DNA of 64,000 nucleotides, taken from assembly GCF_000372725.1 (NCBI RefSeq), contig NW_005202176.1, forward strand, positions 44,409 to 108,408, given 5' to 3'. Below the pieces are notes generated by a model. The model was given only the letters and a program-made list of their open reading frames with translations. It did not search any database and had not been told where the DNA came from. The DNA is from Emiliania huxleyi CCMP1516 (lineage: Eukaryota; Haptophyta; Isochrysidales; Noelaerhabdaceae). The stretch's first letter is position 1. Each line of letters begins with the position of its first letter. Positions 1 through 10,491 of this stretch are shown one piece after another. The position numbers and the translations under genes are program-made.

Positions 1-1329
1 ATCTCCTTCCGCTGGGTGCCCGACGACCACAATACTGCGGTGCAGTACTGGTTTCACGCGGTCACGGGAGCGCTCGCCACCGAGGGAATTTACAGGGGCG
101 GCTGGCGCGCCGCCACGGTGGCCTACGTCATCATCCTGCTCCCCATCGCCGAGCACATCGTCGGCACCGATCGCCGCTCTCCTCCGCCAAAGGACGAGCT
201 CAACTCCAAGAGCTTCCGCTTTGCCTCGCTCGCACAGCCCGTCCTCCAGCTCCTCTGGCTCGCCTGGTCGCTGCTGATCGTCGCCTTCGGGAACGACGGC
301 TACGACGGCGTGAAGAAGCTGTCGACGATGGAGGTCGTCCTGGGTGGGATCTCCTTCGGCGTCTACTCGGGCGCCTTCGGCATCACCTACGCGCACGAGC
401 TGTGCCACCGCCACGCCAAGCTCGACCGACTGCTCGGCATCCTCAACCTTGTCTGCGTCTTCTACCCGCACTTCAACATCGAACACAACAAGGGGCACCA
501 CAAGATGGTCGCCACGGAGGAGGACCCCGCGACGGCTCGCGCCGGTGAGTCCTTCTACCACTTCCTCCCGCGCGTCGTGATCGGCGAGCTGCGCTCCGCC
601 GTCGAGCTGGAGGGAAAGCGGCTCGCAAAGGCCGGCGTACCGTTTCTGCACCCCACGAACGAGCTGCTCCAGCTCTTCTCCCTGTCGATTGCGATGGCGG
701 CGGGCGTTGGCCTCGGCCTCGGCGGCCAGGCGCTCGCCTTCTTCCTGATCCAGGCCGGCACCGCGGTGCTGCTCTTCGAGTCGGTCAACTATCTGGAACA
801 CTACGGCCTCGAGCGGCGCCAGTACACGAGCGACCCGTCGCTTCCAGTCGAGTGGCGCTACGCGAAGATCGGCCTGCGCCACGCGTGGGACTCGCCGACG
901 CGGCTGGGCAACACGATCCTGCTCAAGCTTCAGCGGCACGCCGACCACCACAACCACGCGGGGAAGCGGTACCAGCAGCTCACGACGTCGGACGCGAGCC
1001 CGCAGCTGCCGGGCGGCTACGCGACGATGATTGCGATCGCGCTCGTGCCGCCGCTGTGGTTCGCCGTCATGGACCCGCGGCTGCTGGAGCACCGCCGCAG
1101 CATGCCGCGGCAGCATTACCGACACTGGCCGCGCGGCGTGACGCCGCCGCCGCCGACCTTGGGCGACACCGGCATCAAGGGAGCCGCGTCGCTGGTCATC
1201 GCCGGCCAGCGCTGGGTCCGCCCCAGCGTCCGCATCTCGAATCAGAGCCGGCTGTCGTGCAATGTGTGCCTGGACCCGGAGCGGTGCTCGCACGCGGACA
1301 TGGCGCCCCAGTGCGACGAGTGCGAGTAG
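1..1329 (+). CDS. alkB: AlkB-type integral-membrane alkane/fatty-acid hydroxylase (5' partial)
   Basis: The reading frame is open from the window edge to a stop at 1327-1329, so the N-terminus is missing. All histidine motifs of the non-haem di-iron AlkB family are present in order: HELCHRH near residue 130, HNKGHHKMVATEEDPA near 158, NYLEHYGLERRQY near 260 and LQRHADHHNHAGKRYQQL near 305. Hydrophobic segments around residues 35-50, 75-90, 105-120 and 225-250 fit the usual multi-span ER or plastid membrane topology. Family knowledge: these enzymes hydroxylate terminal carbons of alkanes or acyl chains using electrons from rubredoxin or ferredoxin. The C-terminus ends in a short Cys-rich tail with CNVC and CDEC pairs separated by about 20 residues. 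This recalls a rubredoxin centre but is too short for a full domain. Substrate is unknown. An alternative is a related membrane desaturase, but the motif spelling is AlkB/XylM-like. Confidence 0.93.
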   Translation: MSFRWVPDDHNTAVQYWFHAVTGALATEGIYRGGWRAATVAYVIILLPIAEHIVGTDRRSPPPKDELNSKSFRFASLAQPVLQLLWLAWSLLIVAFGNDGYDGVKKLSTMEVVLGGISFGVYSGAFGITYAHELCHRHAKLDRLLGILNLVCVFYPHFNIEHNKGHHKMVATEEDPATARAGESFYHFLPRVVIGELRSAVELEGKRLAKAGVPFLHPTNELLQLFSLSIAMAAGVGLGLGGQALAFFLIQAGTAVLLFESVNYLEHYGLERRQYTSDPSLPVEWRYAKIGLRHAWDSPTRLGNTILLKLQRHADHHNHAGKRYQQLTTSDASPQLPGGYATMIAIALVPPLWFAVMDPRLLEHRRSMPRQHYRHWPRGVTPPPPTLGDTGIKGAASLVIAGQRWVRPSVRISNQSRLSCNVCLDPERCSHADMAPQCDECE

Positions 1330-2577
1330 CTTGGCGAACGCCATTAGGACGTTGGTGTTGTTCATACAGTGAGTGGTGGGTAGCTCCCGCGTGAGGTGAC
1401 TCCAGGGTGACGATTCGAGTTGTATTATTTTGTGTGTATATACTCGACAACGAAACAACGACACAAGTGCGTAGTACGTAGCGGATAGCGTACGTGGAAT
1501 GAGCAGAGAGGGGTATGGTAAATTACTCGAGTGCCCTTCGAGGTGTTTCTTCACAATTCTGTTACCCGGCACGCCGCCAATACGTAAGAATTCTTTTCTC
1601 GTGGCTTGCCTGTGATAGTGCTAGCACGCGCCAGTCCGCACCTGTGTCGAGCCTAAAAGAAAGAAAGAAAACGGACAACCCAAGGGAGGGATGGGAGGAC
1701 GGCACGCCGCCACCACACAGGGATTTTAAGGAGAGGGGTGTGGTGCGCTAGCCGTCGCCCACCCTTGGGCGTCCGCCTCTTCCTATCTCTCTTCGCAGTC
1801 TCTCGCCGATTCTCGCTGCAACCTTCATGCCACCTCGCGGTCGTCCCACTCTCGTCTTTCTTTCCCTTGTCTCTTCTTTGTCGCGGGGGAAGGTGACTGC
1901 ACCAAAACCCGCGAAGAATTGAGAAGGGAACTTGAGATTGGCCTGCGCCGCATTTAGTTATGGTGTCCAGTGGCCGAATTGTGTCGGCGGGCCGAGTGTC
2001 GTTTCGCCTCTGTCGCTGGTCCGGGGATCTGGTCAGCGTGGTTGTGGGAGAGCCCCGCAATCGGCCTGCGCGGCGCGCGCGGGTCCAACACCGAGCACCA
2101 CGAGCTCTCCGTCATCGCCGCCGCCCTGGCGGCGGCGGCGGCCCGCCAGCGGGCCGCCGCCGGGGACGTTGGGGACCCCGCCGCAAACCCCGTGCACCAC
2201 CCTTCCAGCGGGCGAGTCACCTGGCCCCGCGCGGCCGAGCAATCAGCGCCTTTGAGCGCGGCCGCGCGCACCGCCAGCAGGGAGACCGGCGGGCCGCTCT
2301 ACGGCGCGGCGACCCCCGGTGGCGGCGGCCGACCTCACCCTCACCCCGAGGCCGGCCCCCGCCGTGCGCCTCCCGCACCCCTCGGGCCTCAGTGCCACCA
2401 TTCCGGCAACCCGCCCCGCGACATTCTTCTTCTGTCGCGTCGCTCTCCTCTGCCTCGTTCTGCGACGCCGCCGCCGCCTGCCGGTCCCTTGTTCTCGCTG
2501 CTTCTTGCGCCTTTCGGCGCAGCTCCGCCCTCCTCGCTGCATATCCTGGCCCCTCGAGTCTAGCCTGGGCTCCTTAA
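1330..2577. other. Intergenic region with dispersed upstream repeat
   Basis: No convincing gene is visible. Positions 1660-1840 hold a copy of a dispersed repeat that also lies upstream of three other genes in this window. The stretch 2090-2560 is very GC-rich and open in several frames on both strands, which is expected from composition. It may hold the unrecognised first exon of the ankyrin gene that follows, because that gene has no in-frame ATG at its visible 5' end. Confidence 0.5.
1660..1840 (+). repeat. Dispersed upstream repeat, copy 1
   Basis: An A-rich AAAGAAAGAAAAC lead is followed by a core containing CACCACACAGGGATTTTAAG and GCTAGCCGTCGCCCACCC. Near-copies lie at 4926-5120 (+), 55985-56110 (-) and 59335-59530 (-). 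Copies 1 and 4 also share the downstream part up to ACCTTCATGCCACCTCGCG. It lies upstream of the ankyrin gene, on the same strand. Confidence 0.8.
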
Positions 2578-4683
2578 TTCTTTTCTCCGAGCTGCACCTA
2601 CAATGGGGCGACGGAGGGCGGCGGCGACGTCCCCGCAAGCATTCAGAAGGCCGCCAAGGATGGCCAAGCGGGAGCGGTGCTGGCGTGGCTCGACGGCGGC
2701 GGGTGGGTCGACGCGACGTTCGAGTACACCTTTTCGGATGGCTCTCGCGCGAGCGGCATGACGCTGCTGATGATCGCGATGGCCAATGGCCACGAGGAGC
2801 TGGCCGAGGCGCTTCTGCGGCGCGGCGCAGATGTCTCTTTGCAGAAGAGCGACGGTGGCACCGCGCTGAGCCTCGCCGCCTTGAACGGCCACGAGAACCT
2901 GGTCGAGCTGGCTTTGCGGCACGGCGCGGAGATCGACCAGAAGCAGAACAACGGCGGCACTGCGCTGATGGACGCCGCCTACAAAGGCCACGAGTGGATT
3001 GTCGACACGCTGATCCGGCACGGCGCAGAGATCAACCTGCAGACCAGCAACGGTGGCACCGCACTGATGGCCGCCGCCCTCGGCAACCGTCCCGCCGTGG
3101 TGCGTCAGCTGCTGCGGGCGGGCGCAGACATGACCTTGCGCTCGAGCGGCAGGACGGCGCTGCAGATCGCCACGAAGGACGGCCACGCCGAGTGCGTCGA
3201 GGCTTTCAGGACGTATCTCGGGGAGGTGGCGGGCCGGCGCGAGGCGCCGTCGGCTGAGGCGAGCGGCGCAGGGGCGGGCGGCGCACCCGCAGGCGAGGCG
3301 GAGGCGGGCGCCAGTGCCGTGGCCTCTGCTTTGAGCGGCGAGGGTGGCGCAGAGGCCGCGCCGGGCAGTGGGGCGGTGCCAAAGGAGGTTGTGCTTGCGG
3401 CTCGGCGAGGCGAAGAGGAGCCGGTGCTGGCGTGGCTCGACGGCGGCGGGTGGGTCGACACGACGTTCGAGTACACCTTTGCTTGCGGCACTCGCGTGAG
3501 CGGCATGACGCTGCTGATGATCGCAATGATCAAAGGCCACGAGGGGCTGGCCGAGGCGCTTCTGCGGCGCGGGGCAGATGTCTCGTTGCAGAAGAGCGAC
3601 GGCAGCACTGCGCTGATTCTCGCTGCCACGAACGGCCGCGAGAAGATGGTCGAGCTGGCATTGCGGCACGGCGCGGAGATCGATCAGAGAAGCACGATCG
3701 GCGTCACTGCGCTGATGGCCGCCGCCTGCGAAGGCCACGAGCGGGTGGTCGACACGCTGACCCGGCACGGCGCGGAGATCAACCTGCAGACCAACGACGG
3801 CGACACCGCACTGATGTTTGCCGCCTTCTACGGCCATCCCGCCGTCGTGCGTCAGCTGCTACGGGCGGGCGCTGACATGACGCTGTGCGCTAAGAAGTGC
3901 AAGACCGCGCTGCAGTACGCCAAGCAACAGGGCCACACCGAGTGCGTGCGCGCCCTCGAGGAGCATGCGGCGGCCAAGGCGGCGGCCGAGAAGGCGGCAG
4001 AGGAGGCGGCGTGGGCTGCGGGCGCGGCGGAGAGGGAGGCGCAGAGGGCGGCGGAGGAGAAGGAGGCGGCGCGGCACGCCGAGGAGCTGCTGGCGGAGGT
4101 CGAGGCGGAGAAGCGCGCCAAGGGCAAGAAGGGCAAGAAGAAGAAGAAGAAGGGCGGAGGGGCGGGCGCGGCTGGGCCGTCGCAGGAGTCCGAGGCGCCG
4201 GCAGAGGGTGATGAGGCGCCGTCGGAGGCAGACGCAGCTGAGGCCGCAAAGAAGGCCGAGGAGGAGAGAATGATGAGGCTTCTCGAGAAGTGTCACGAGG
4301 AGAGGATCCGGTTCGGCATCACGGCGGAGAGCCAGGCAGCGGCGTCGGCAGCGGTGGCCGAGGCGATGCGCTTGGACGCAGAGGCGGACGAGGCGGAGGA
4401 GGAGGCAGAGGCGGACAAGGAGAAGGAGGAGGCGGCCGTGGCGGCGCTGGCGGCTGCCGAGGTGGCGAGGGCGGAGGCCAGGGCGGCGCATGCGGAGGCC
4501 AGGGCGGCGCTAGAGGCGGCGGCGGCGGCACTGAGCGGGACCGGGTCGGCGCTGGAGGGGAGCGAGACAGCGCTCGAGGAGGCGGCGGCGGCTGCGGAGG
4601 CGAGGGGTGCCGCTGCGGCCGCGTCGATGGCCAGGGCGGTTGCAGCTAGGATGGCGGCGGATGCGGCCCAGGAGCGCCCGTGA
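2578..4683 (+). CDS. Ankyrin-repeat protein with Ala/Glu-rich coiled-coil tail; 5' end unresolved
   Basis: The frame is open from just after a stop at 2575-2577 to the stop at 4681-4683. It shows two tandem modules (about 2674-3200 and 3420-3960), each opening with VLAWLDGGGWVD and followed by four to five ankyrin repeats of the type GHEELAEALLRRGADVSLQ. The modules are joined by an Ala/Gly/Glu-rich linker. The C-terminal third is an Ala/Glu/Lys coiled coil with a Lys block (KGKKGKKKKKK) that could bind nucleic acid or act as a nuclear signal. There is no ATG before the first repeat in this frame; the first in-frame ATG is at 2758, inside the module. The start is therefore probably on an upstream exon. 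Ankyrin repeats mediate protein binding; the partner cannot be inferred. Confidence 0.8.
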   Translation, partial: FFSPSCTYNGATEGGGDVPASIQKAAKDGQAGAVLAWLDGGGWVDATFEYTFSDGSRASGMTLLMIAMANGHEELAEALLRRGADVSLQKSDGGTALSLAALNGHENLVELALRHGAEIDQKQNNGGTALMDAAYKGHEWIVDTLIRHGAEINLQTSNGGTALMAAALGNRPAVVRQLLRAGADMTLRSSGRTALQIATKDGHAECVEAFRTYLGEVAGRREAPSAEASGAGAGGAPAGEAEAGASAVASALSGEGGAEAAPGSGAVPKEVVLAARRGEEEPVLAWLDGGGWVDTTFEYTFACGTRVSGMTLLMIAMIKGHEGLAEALLRRGADVSLQKSDGSTALILAATNGREKMVELALRHGAEIDQRSTIGVTALMAAACEGHERVVDTLTRHGAEINLQTNDGDTALMFAAFYGHPAVVRQLLRAGADMTLCAKKCKTALQYAKQQGHTECVRALEEHAAAKAAAEKAAEEAAWAAGAAEREAQRAAEEKEAARHAEELLAEVEAEKRAKGKKGKKKKKKGGGAGAAGPSQESEAPAEGDEAPSEADAAEAAKKAEEERMMRLLEKCHEERIRFGITAESQAAASAAVAEAMRLDAEADEAEEEAEADKEKEEAAVAALAAAEVARAEARAAHAEARAALEAAAAALSGTGSALEGSETALEEAAAAAEARGAAAAASMARAVAARMAADAAQERP

Positions 4684-5200
4684 GAGGCCACGGTGCGACT
4701 CTCGAAATGTCTTGTGCATCGATCTTGTGCGCGAGCGCGGCCTCGGCGCGGGCGCGGGTGGGGTCCCGGTCTTTTTTAGAGGTGGAAGTCTCCCTGCGTC
4801 CCCCACTGTGTGAGGTCTTTTTTAGAGGTGGAACCCTCGCCTGCGTTTCGGAAACTAAGGCGCGTGTACTGTATACCGTGAGAGAGAAGGCGCCGAATTC
4901 TTTTTGTGCGCGCCAGTCCCGTGCCCGGTGTAAAGAAAGAGAGAAAACAGACAACCCAAAAAAGAAAGAAAGAAAACAGACAACCCAAGGGACAACCCAG
5001 AAAGAAAGAAAGAAAGAAAACACACAAGCCAAGGGAGGGATGGGAGAACGGCACGCCGCCACCACACAGGGATTTTAAGGAGAGGAGTGTGGTGCGCTAG
5101 CCGTCGCCCACCCTGGGTCCCAAGGGAGCGATGGAATTTGTGTAAATTCTTTTTGCCGGCGTGGAATTCTCCGAGTTGTTGCTGCTCCGGCCGCTCGAAG
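4684..5200. other. Short intergenic region with repeats
   Basis: This stretch contains a tandem of TCTTTTTTAGAGGTGGAA (near 4769 and 4819), AAAGAAAGAAAAC runs and copy 2 of the dispersed upstream repeat (4926-5120). I see no gene. Confidence 0.6.
4926..5120 (+). repeat. Dispersed upstream repeat, copy 2
   Basis: It shares the CACCACACAGGGATTTTAAG core and the GCTAGCCGTCGCCCACCC end with copies at 1660, 55985 and 59335. It ends about 80 nt before the ATG of the P450-like gene and is on the same strand, so it probably contributes promoter or 5' UTR sequence. Confidence 0.8.
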
Positions 5201-6675
5201 ATGCTCCTCACTGTGGCGTCCACGTCTGTCCGCGCGAGCGGCCCACGCATGGCTGTCGGCACGCCCACGATCACCGCTCCGGGCGCGCCCACGGCGCGGG
5301 ACGAGGCCATGTTCATGGCCGACCCGCGAGGCTTTTGCGCCGCGCGGATCAGCGAGGTTGGCCCGGTCTTTGCCACGGGCGCGTTCGGCGGCGCCGTGTT
5401 TGTCGGCGGCGCCGAGGCTGTGGAGAGCGTATGTGCGGCGGGCACGCCAATCGCCAGCGGCGGGCAGCGCCAGCCGCTCGAGCTCGCGCCGTTTGCGCCT
5501 CTGCTGGCGTCGGCCGGTGGCGACTGGCGAGGCGCCTACGAGTCGCTGTGCGCCGCCGGGTTTCACGAGGAGCTGTACGCGGGCCTCTTTGCCTGGGTGC
5601 CAAAGTTCAAGGAGACGGGCGGCTTCTCGACCTTCCGCTTCGAGGACTTCATCGACCCGCGCGTGAGGAAGGCGCTGCCCGGCGCGCGGAGGCTGCTCTT
5701 CCGCGCGACGGCGCCGTCGCTGCTCGGGAGCACGCTGGAGGCGCTGCCGCCGCGCGAGGGCCTCTCGACCGTCCGCGAGTGGGGAAAGGCGTACGCGGCG
5801 CTCGCTTCGGACCGGCTCGCCCCGGCCAGCCGGCTGAGCCTGCTGGGCCAGGCAGCCGGGCTCAGCTTGCCTGCTAGGTTGCCGGGGCTGGGCGGCGGGG
5901 GCGGGGGAGAGAAGGGGGCGCTGCTCGCCGCTGCTCTCGGGGAGGGTCGGCTGGCCGATGCGCTCGACGCCGTCGAGCCGACCGCCGCCCTCGTCACCTC
6001 GATGCTTGCGATGGCGGAGCGGCAGGGCGGCTGGTCTGCGAGGCTCGCGGCGGAGCAAAAGGCGGCGCTGACGGGGGCAGGGCCGGAGGCGCCCATCGAC
6101 GCGGCGGTGCTCGACGAGATGCCGCTGCTGCACGCGTTTGCCCTCGAGACGCTGCGCACGCAGCCGCCCACGCGGCCGCAGCGGCTCAGGCTCGAGCGAG
6201 ACACGGCCGCCCCACGCTCTCTCTCTGTAGCGTCCGGCTCGAGAGCATCTCCCAACCCTCACCGGCCCGTGGATAGGCTGCGGGAGGCGTCTCTCTGCCC
6301 GCCGGCACCGTCGTCGCCGCCGAGCCCTTCGTCGGCCACTTCCTGCCCGCGGACTACGCCTCGCCCGACTCGTTCGACCCCGAGCGCTTCCTCGGTGCGG
6401 GAGGCGGACCTCCGCCAAGCCTCGGCCTGTGCGGCCCGGCGGGCGAGGCGGGCGAGGCGAGCCGGCAGCTGGCGCTCGCCGTCGCCAAGGCGACCTTTGT
6501 GCAGCTGCGGCGCATGTTCGAGATCGGCGTGGCGCTCGACGCGCCGCCGCCGGGCGGCTACCCGCTCCACGCCCTGCCAGACAGCGTCGACCTCAAGGCT
6601 GTCGCAAACATGTACTATGAGCTGCAGAGGGGGGCGGCCAAGACGTCTTCGGGCCTCTTCTACGAGAAGGACTGA
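5201..6675 (+). CDS. Cytochrome P450-like protein, join(5201..6205,6277..6675)
   Basis: The ATG at 5201 opens a frame that shows ALETLRTQPP (the ExxR K-helix motif). After an inferred GC-AG intron (6206-6276, 71 nt), PDSFDPERFL matches the P450 PERF motif. The following GLCGPAGEAGEASRQLAL stretch occupies the place of the haem-binding Cys loop and its L helix. It lacks the usual FxxGxxxCxG spelling, so the thiolate ligand is uncertain and the protein may be a divergent or catalytically altered P450 (CYP74-like or CYP120-like possibilities). No clear N-terminal membrane anchor is seen. The 5' end of the intron resembles the start of exon 2, as in other introns of this window. The protein would be about 467 residues, normal for a P450. 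The substrate is unknown. Confidence 0.7.
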
Positions 6676-7198
6676 CGCGAGGCGGAGAGGCGCGGGGCGG
6701 AGGGGCGGGAAGGGGCATGCCGGCGGAGCCACTTGCGGGCGCGCTCGAGCCGGAGCGCGGAGGGTGTGGTGGGATTGGGGGAGAGAAACTAAATGCAGCA
6801 TGTTTGTTGTGGAGCGCGCGTCTCACGTGTGTGATGATCGTTTGAGGAGATGACTGTGTGAGTTAGGGCGCGGCGTTTGAATATTGCGCAGGCGACAGGC
6901 GGCGGTGAAGGCTGAAGCGTGAAGAGAGCCCGCGGACGCGAGAGACCGTTTTCGTTTACGAAAAGGAGTTGTCTGATAAAGCCGCGTCTGTCCGTCTCCA
7001 CCACTCCAGCGCGCGGACCGAGGTGCCGCGTGCCGGCCGACCGCTGACACCCCGGGGGGCGCACGCGACTCTCACTCTCTCCCGCGCAACACGACCCGCA
7101 AAATCGCTGTTGAACTACGCGAGCTGCCTCAGAGTTTCCATCGCTGCCCAGCCATGCGCCCGAGGACCCAGCCGCCGCCTCAGGGCCTGGGAGAAGCT
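6676..7198. other. Convergent 3' intergenic region
   Basis: This 523-nt gap lies between the convergent P450-like and protease genes. I see no gene or clear repeat in it. Confidence 0.5.
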
Positions 7199-7828
7199 CT
7201 ATGCGCCTGCGGGCCGCCCTGACGCCTTGTCCTCGGGAGGGGTCCAACCGACGTACTCTTGCATCGCGTCCCGGCTGGCGCGGAGCGCGATCCGCAGCGT
7301 CTCTCCCGTCTCCGTCTTGCGGCTCCTCAGCCGGCGCGCCTCCTCCGCAGGGATGACGCGAGCCTCGCACTCCTCGTGCCGGTCCGCGACAGGGCCCGCC
7401 TCTGCGGGCGGCCACACCTTAGCCACGGCCGTGCCCACCAGTTTGTCCCGAGGAACTGCGCCGTAGTGCGTGCTATCATTCGAGTTGGAGGCGTTGTCAC
7501 CCTCCACCCAGACGTGCGCAGTCGGCACCCTCACCAACCTCCCGTCCCTCGCATACAGCCAGTCTCGCTCGAGGCCGACTACGCGCTTGGTGAGCAGATC
7601 ATCCTCGCAGCCCTCCTCTGGCGAGCGGAGTACCACGACGTCGCCCCGATCCTCCTCCGCGGTGGCCGATCGCGCCTCGACGAGGATGCTGCTTCCCGGC
7701 TTGAAGGTCGGGTCCATCGAAGTGCCTGCGACCGTTGCTGTCCGCAAGTTTCTGCTGGCGATATAGGCGGCGGCGGCGACCGATCCCGCGGCGGCGGCCG
7801 TTGTCACCAGTCGGCTCGACGAGGGCAT
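7199..7828 (-). CDS. Mitochondrial inner-membrane protease subunit (signal peptidase I, S26 family)
   Basis: The ATG at 7828-7826 begins an N-terminus with an alanine-rich hydrophobic segment (VTTAAAAGSVAAAAYIAS) that fits a membrane anchor or import signal. The catalytic Ser lies in GTSMDPTFKPGS and the general-base Lys in LLTKRVVGLERDW. The third conserved block, VWVEGDNASNSNDSTHYG, is typical of IMP1/IMP2. Family role: cleavage of sorting signals of proteins inserted in the mitochondrial inner membrane, acting as a heterodimer on the intermembrane-space side. At about 209 residues it is slightly longer than human IMMP2L because of an acidic/basic C-terminal tail. It appears intronless. IMP1 versus IMP2 cannot be decided with confidence; the NDS motif leans to IMP2. 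A thylakoid or plastid SPase is a weaker alternative. Confidence 0.82.
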   Translation of the reverse strand: MPSSSRLVTTAAAAGSVAAAAYIASRNLRTATVAGTSMDPTFKPGSSILVEARSATAEEDRGDVVVLRSPEEGCEDDLLTKRVVGLERDWLYARDGRLVRVPTAHVWVEGDNASNSNDSTHYGAVPRDKLVGTAVAKVWPPAEAGPVADRHEECEARVIPAEEARRLRSRKTETGETLRIALRASRDAMQEYVGWTPPEDKASGRPAGA

Positions 7829-9089
7829 TGACAAATGGTTGTTGCGCGTTGCGGTAGAGTGAGCTTCGGCAGCCGCTCATGAAAAGAAAAGGCAGCTTAA
7901 GAATTTTGACTCCGGCTTGGGGTGCCTGTTTTATTTCTTTTCTTTGCAGAAGCCGACACTAGAGAAAAATAAACGAGATCCACGTGGAGCAAAAAAACAA
8001 ATCTGTGAGTCAGGGGACAGGAGGGCCATGTCGTCCCATGACGTCCGGCCTTCTTGCTTCTGTCGGGGTCGGCCTCCACAACACCGCAAGTCGATTCCAC
8101 ACAGAAGGTGGCTCATCATGCTGCCGCCGCCACGGCTGCCACCTCAGCCTCAAGAGCTCTGAGCTTCGGCAGCAGCTCGGGGCATGAAAAAGAATTCTGT
8201 GGCGCGGACGCGACGACCTGGCGTTGCCGTCGCGGAGGGCTCGGGCTCGAGTGAGCGCCGCCGGCGACGCGTCGTTGCGGCCGTGGCCGCGCGAGCCAGT
8301 TGCATCGACGGGCTGCTTACGGGCGGGGGGGGCGCCAATGAGGCGCTTGCCCGTCGGTCGGCAATCCATCCGTGTTGAGCTCTGCGGGCATTTGTGGTGG
8401 TGGGGCAGACCGCTCTCCTCGGCCAAGAGTAGACGTGCGCGAGAATTAATCTTAGGAGTGGGTTACACTACAGAAATAAATGTCTACGTTGAACGATAAA
8501 GGAACGAAAGAAAACGCTCATCGGATGCGAAATGTATGCTAGAGGCCTCAGCTTCCCTCTGAAGACTGCTCCCAAACAAAGACCTTTGCTGCCGCCTTCC
8601 CCAGGGCCGCAACCAGCCGCAACCAGCGCCCCGGCGGTGACCTCCAGTCACCTGAGCACTGTAGCCGAGCGCTCAAGCGAAGTAGTCGGCTTGATCTCAT
8701 GTCTCAGCGTGTGTCGGCCCTCCGCGGACAGCAATGCGATTGCACCCGGTGAAGTGCACATCAGCAGCCGTGTGTTCGGTCATCAACCGCTTTGTATCAT
8801 TGACCTTGGTACACGGGACGAATACATGCAGCAGTGCGCGCGTCGGCAGCGCCAGGCGAGCACACTGCTGCACGTTGAACCGGCGGCGACCCCAAAAGAA
8901 GACTCGGCGACTTTCGTCGGCACGCTGGTAGTGACCAGACGGCGCCATCGGCAGTGAGGGCGAGGCTGTAGTACACAGCCGACAGAGCGACGACGCGCGC
9001 CGCCATGGTAGTGGGGGGGGGTGGAGGGGATTGACTCATTTTTTACGGGGTTAGAGCAGGCGGACATCGCTTCCAGGGAGGGGGGCGCA

Positions 9090-9170
9090 CTTCTCTCCAC
9101 ACCACATGCTAGGGGGGGGGTCCGACCCCCCCCCAGAGGCTTCACCACATGCTGGGGGGGGGGTCACCGC
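9090..9170. repeat. G-run palindromic repeat, copy 1
   Basis: CACATGCTAGGGGGGGGG is followed by a mirror run of C and AGAGGCTTCACCACATGCT. The same arrangement occurs at 10315-10391 beside the gap. The G and C runs can form a hairpin. Confidence 0.7.
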
Positions 9171-10314
9171 CGAGGACCCCCCAGAGACTCGTGGTCAGAC
9201 CCTCCGGGCCCTTGATTTTACGCCTCATTTCGCAGCACGTTTTCGAGGGGAAAATCATCCTTTGAAGCTACATGAAAGGCTCGAGACTGGTCAGAGTCTC
9301 CAAGATATTGGCTCTGGGCCGGCGCGGGGGCCCCAGAGGGTGTCCATGCGGGGGGGAGATGGGGTCCCATGGCCCGCCGCAGGCGCCGATTTTTTCGGCT
9401 TGTTTTTCTTTTTTGTCGTTTTTTACTTGTTTTCATGGGAATTCGGCGTACTTGCGGCCATGCTATCACGCCTTGCGACAGCCTGTCGGCGCAGCTGACC
9501 GTGCCATGATGCACAATTGATCACCTGCATAGCTCGCGGCCTTAGTATCAAGCATTCAGTGACGACCTGATCGTACGGCCAGTAGGAAGGTGTCCTTCCA
9601 TCGTGTGCACGCTTCTGACGCAATGCGCATCACCTCGGATTGGCTGCTGGCACTCTCGAGGCTATGCCTACACAGCCTCGCGCGCATGGGCAGTCAAGAG
9701 GGACCACGCACCTTCTCAGGACAGCGCCGGTGCCTCTCTCTTGGACCGGCAAACTTGGTGGTATCGTGTCACCAATGTGGGACCAGTGCGGCATCGCGCC
9801 ATCGACAGCTCTGAACTGCGCCTCACCACTGACCGGGAAGGCCGCCAAGTGGGCCAGCACAGGTCGCACATTGTGGCAGCAGTCAGCAGTGCATGGCTGA
9901 TAGCTAGAGCAGCAGCGTCAGGGTCGCAGGGTCGGATCGTGTCAAGCCTCTCGCCCGGCCGGCCGCGTGCAGACGTCGGCCTGTCTGCTGTCTGGAGTGA
10001 TCTGTCGGCGGTCAGTACGACCGATCAGGTCGGAGTTTTCTGATGGTTGGAGGGTCTATCTGTATGTACTCCTCGAGATCTTTCCAAATCTGCCCTCTAC
10101 TTAACCGTACTTAATCGATAAGTCGGTGCTAGCTGAGACTAGCGGAGCCGGAGCCCCGTTTCCGCACTGCGGCGCGGCGCACGGTGCCTCCGGGGGGCCC
10201 CGCGCCGGCCCAGAGGATATTGGACTTTCAGCCACGATTTCACAACTTTGGGGGCAAAATCGGCTCTTTGGCGGCTATTCCTATCCCTTTAGCCCACGAA
10301 CTGCTGGGGGGTGC

Positions 10315-10391
10315 CCACCACATGCTAGGGGGGGGGTCCGCGCCCCCCCCAGAGGCTTCACCACATGCTAGGGGGGGGGGGGGTCCCCCAG
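10315..10391. repeat. G-run palindromic repeat, copy 2, abutting the gap
   Basis: It has the same CACCACATGCTAGGGG / AGAGGCTTCACCACATGCT arrangement as 9090-9170. The run of G directly before the Ns probably caused the assembly break. Confidence 0.7.
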
Positions 10392-10491
10392 NNNNNNNNN
10401 NNNNNNNNNNNNNNNNNNNNNNNNNNNNNNNNNNNNNNNNNNNNNNNNNNNNNNNNNNNNNNNNNNNNNNNNNNNNNNNNNNNNNNNNNNN
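10392..10491. other. Assembly gap (100 N)
   Basis: One hundred undetermined bases; the round length indicates a gap of unknown true size. Confidence 0.99.

Larger units (their letters stand above)
7829..10391. other. Gene-poor repeat-rich region left of the gap
   Basis: I find no reading frame with recognisable protein features. Positions 9090-9170 and 10315-10391 share a motif with CACCACATGCTAGGGG and poly-G/poly-C arms. Positions 9302-9345 and 10178-10222 are inverted copies of a GCCGGCGCGGGG-type block. The region looks like decayed mobile or satellite sequence. Confidence 0.5.

Noticed and set aside
2603-2605. ATG as start of the ankyrin protein
   Set aside because: It is in a different frame from the ankyrin repeats; the ankyrin frame has no ATG between the stop at 2575 and the first module.
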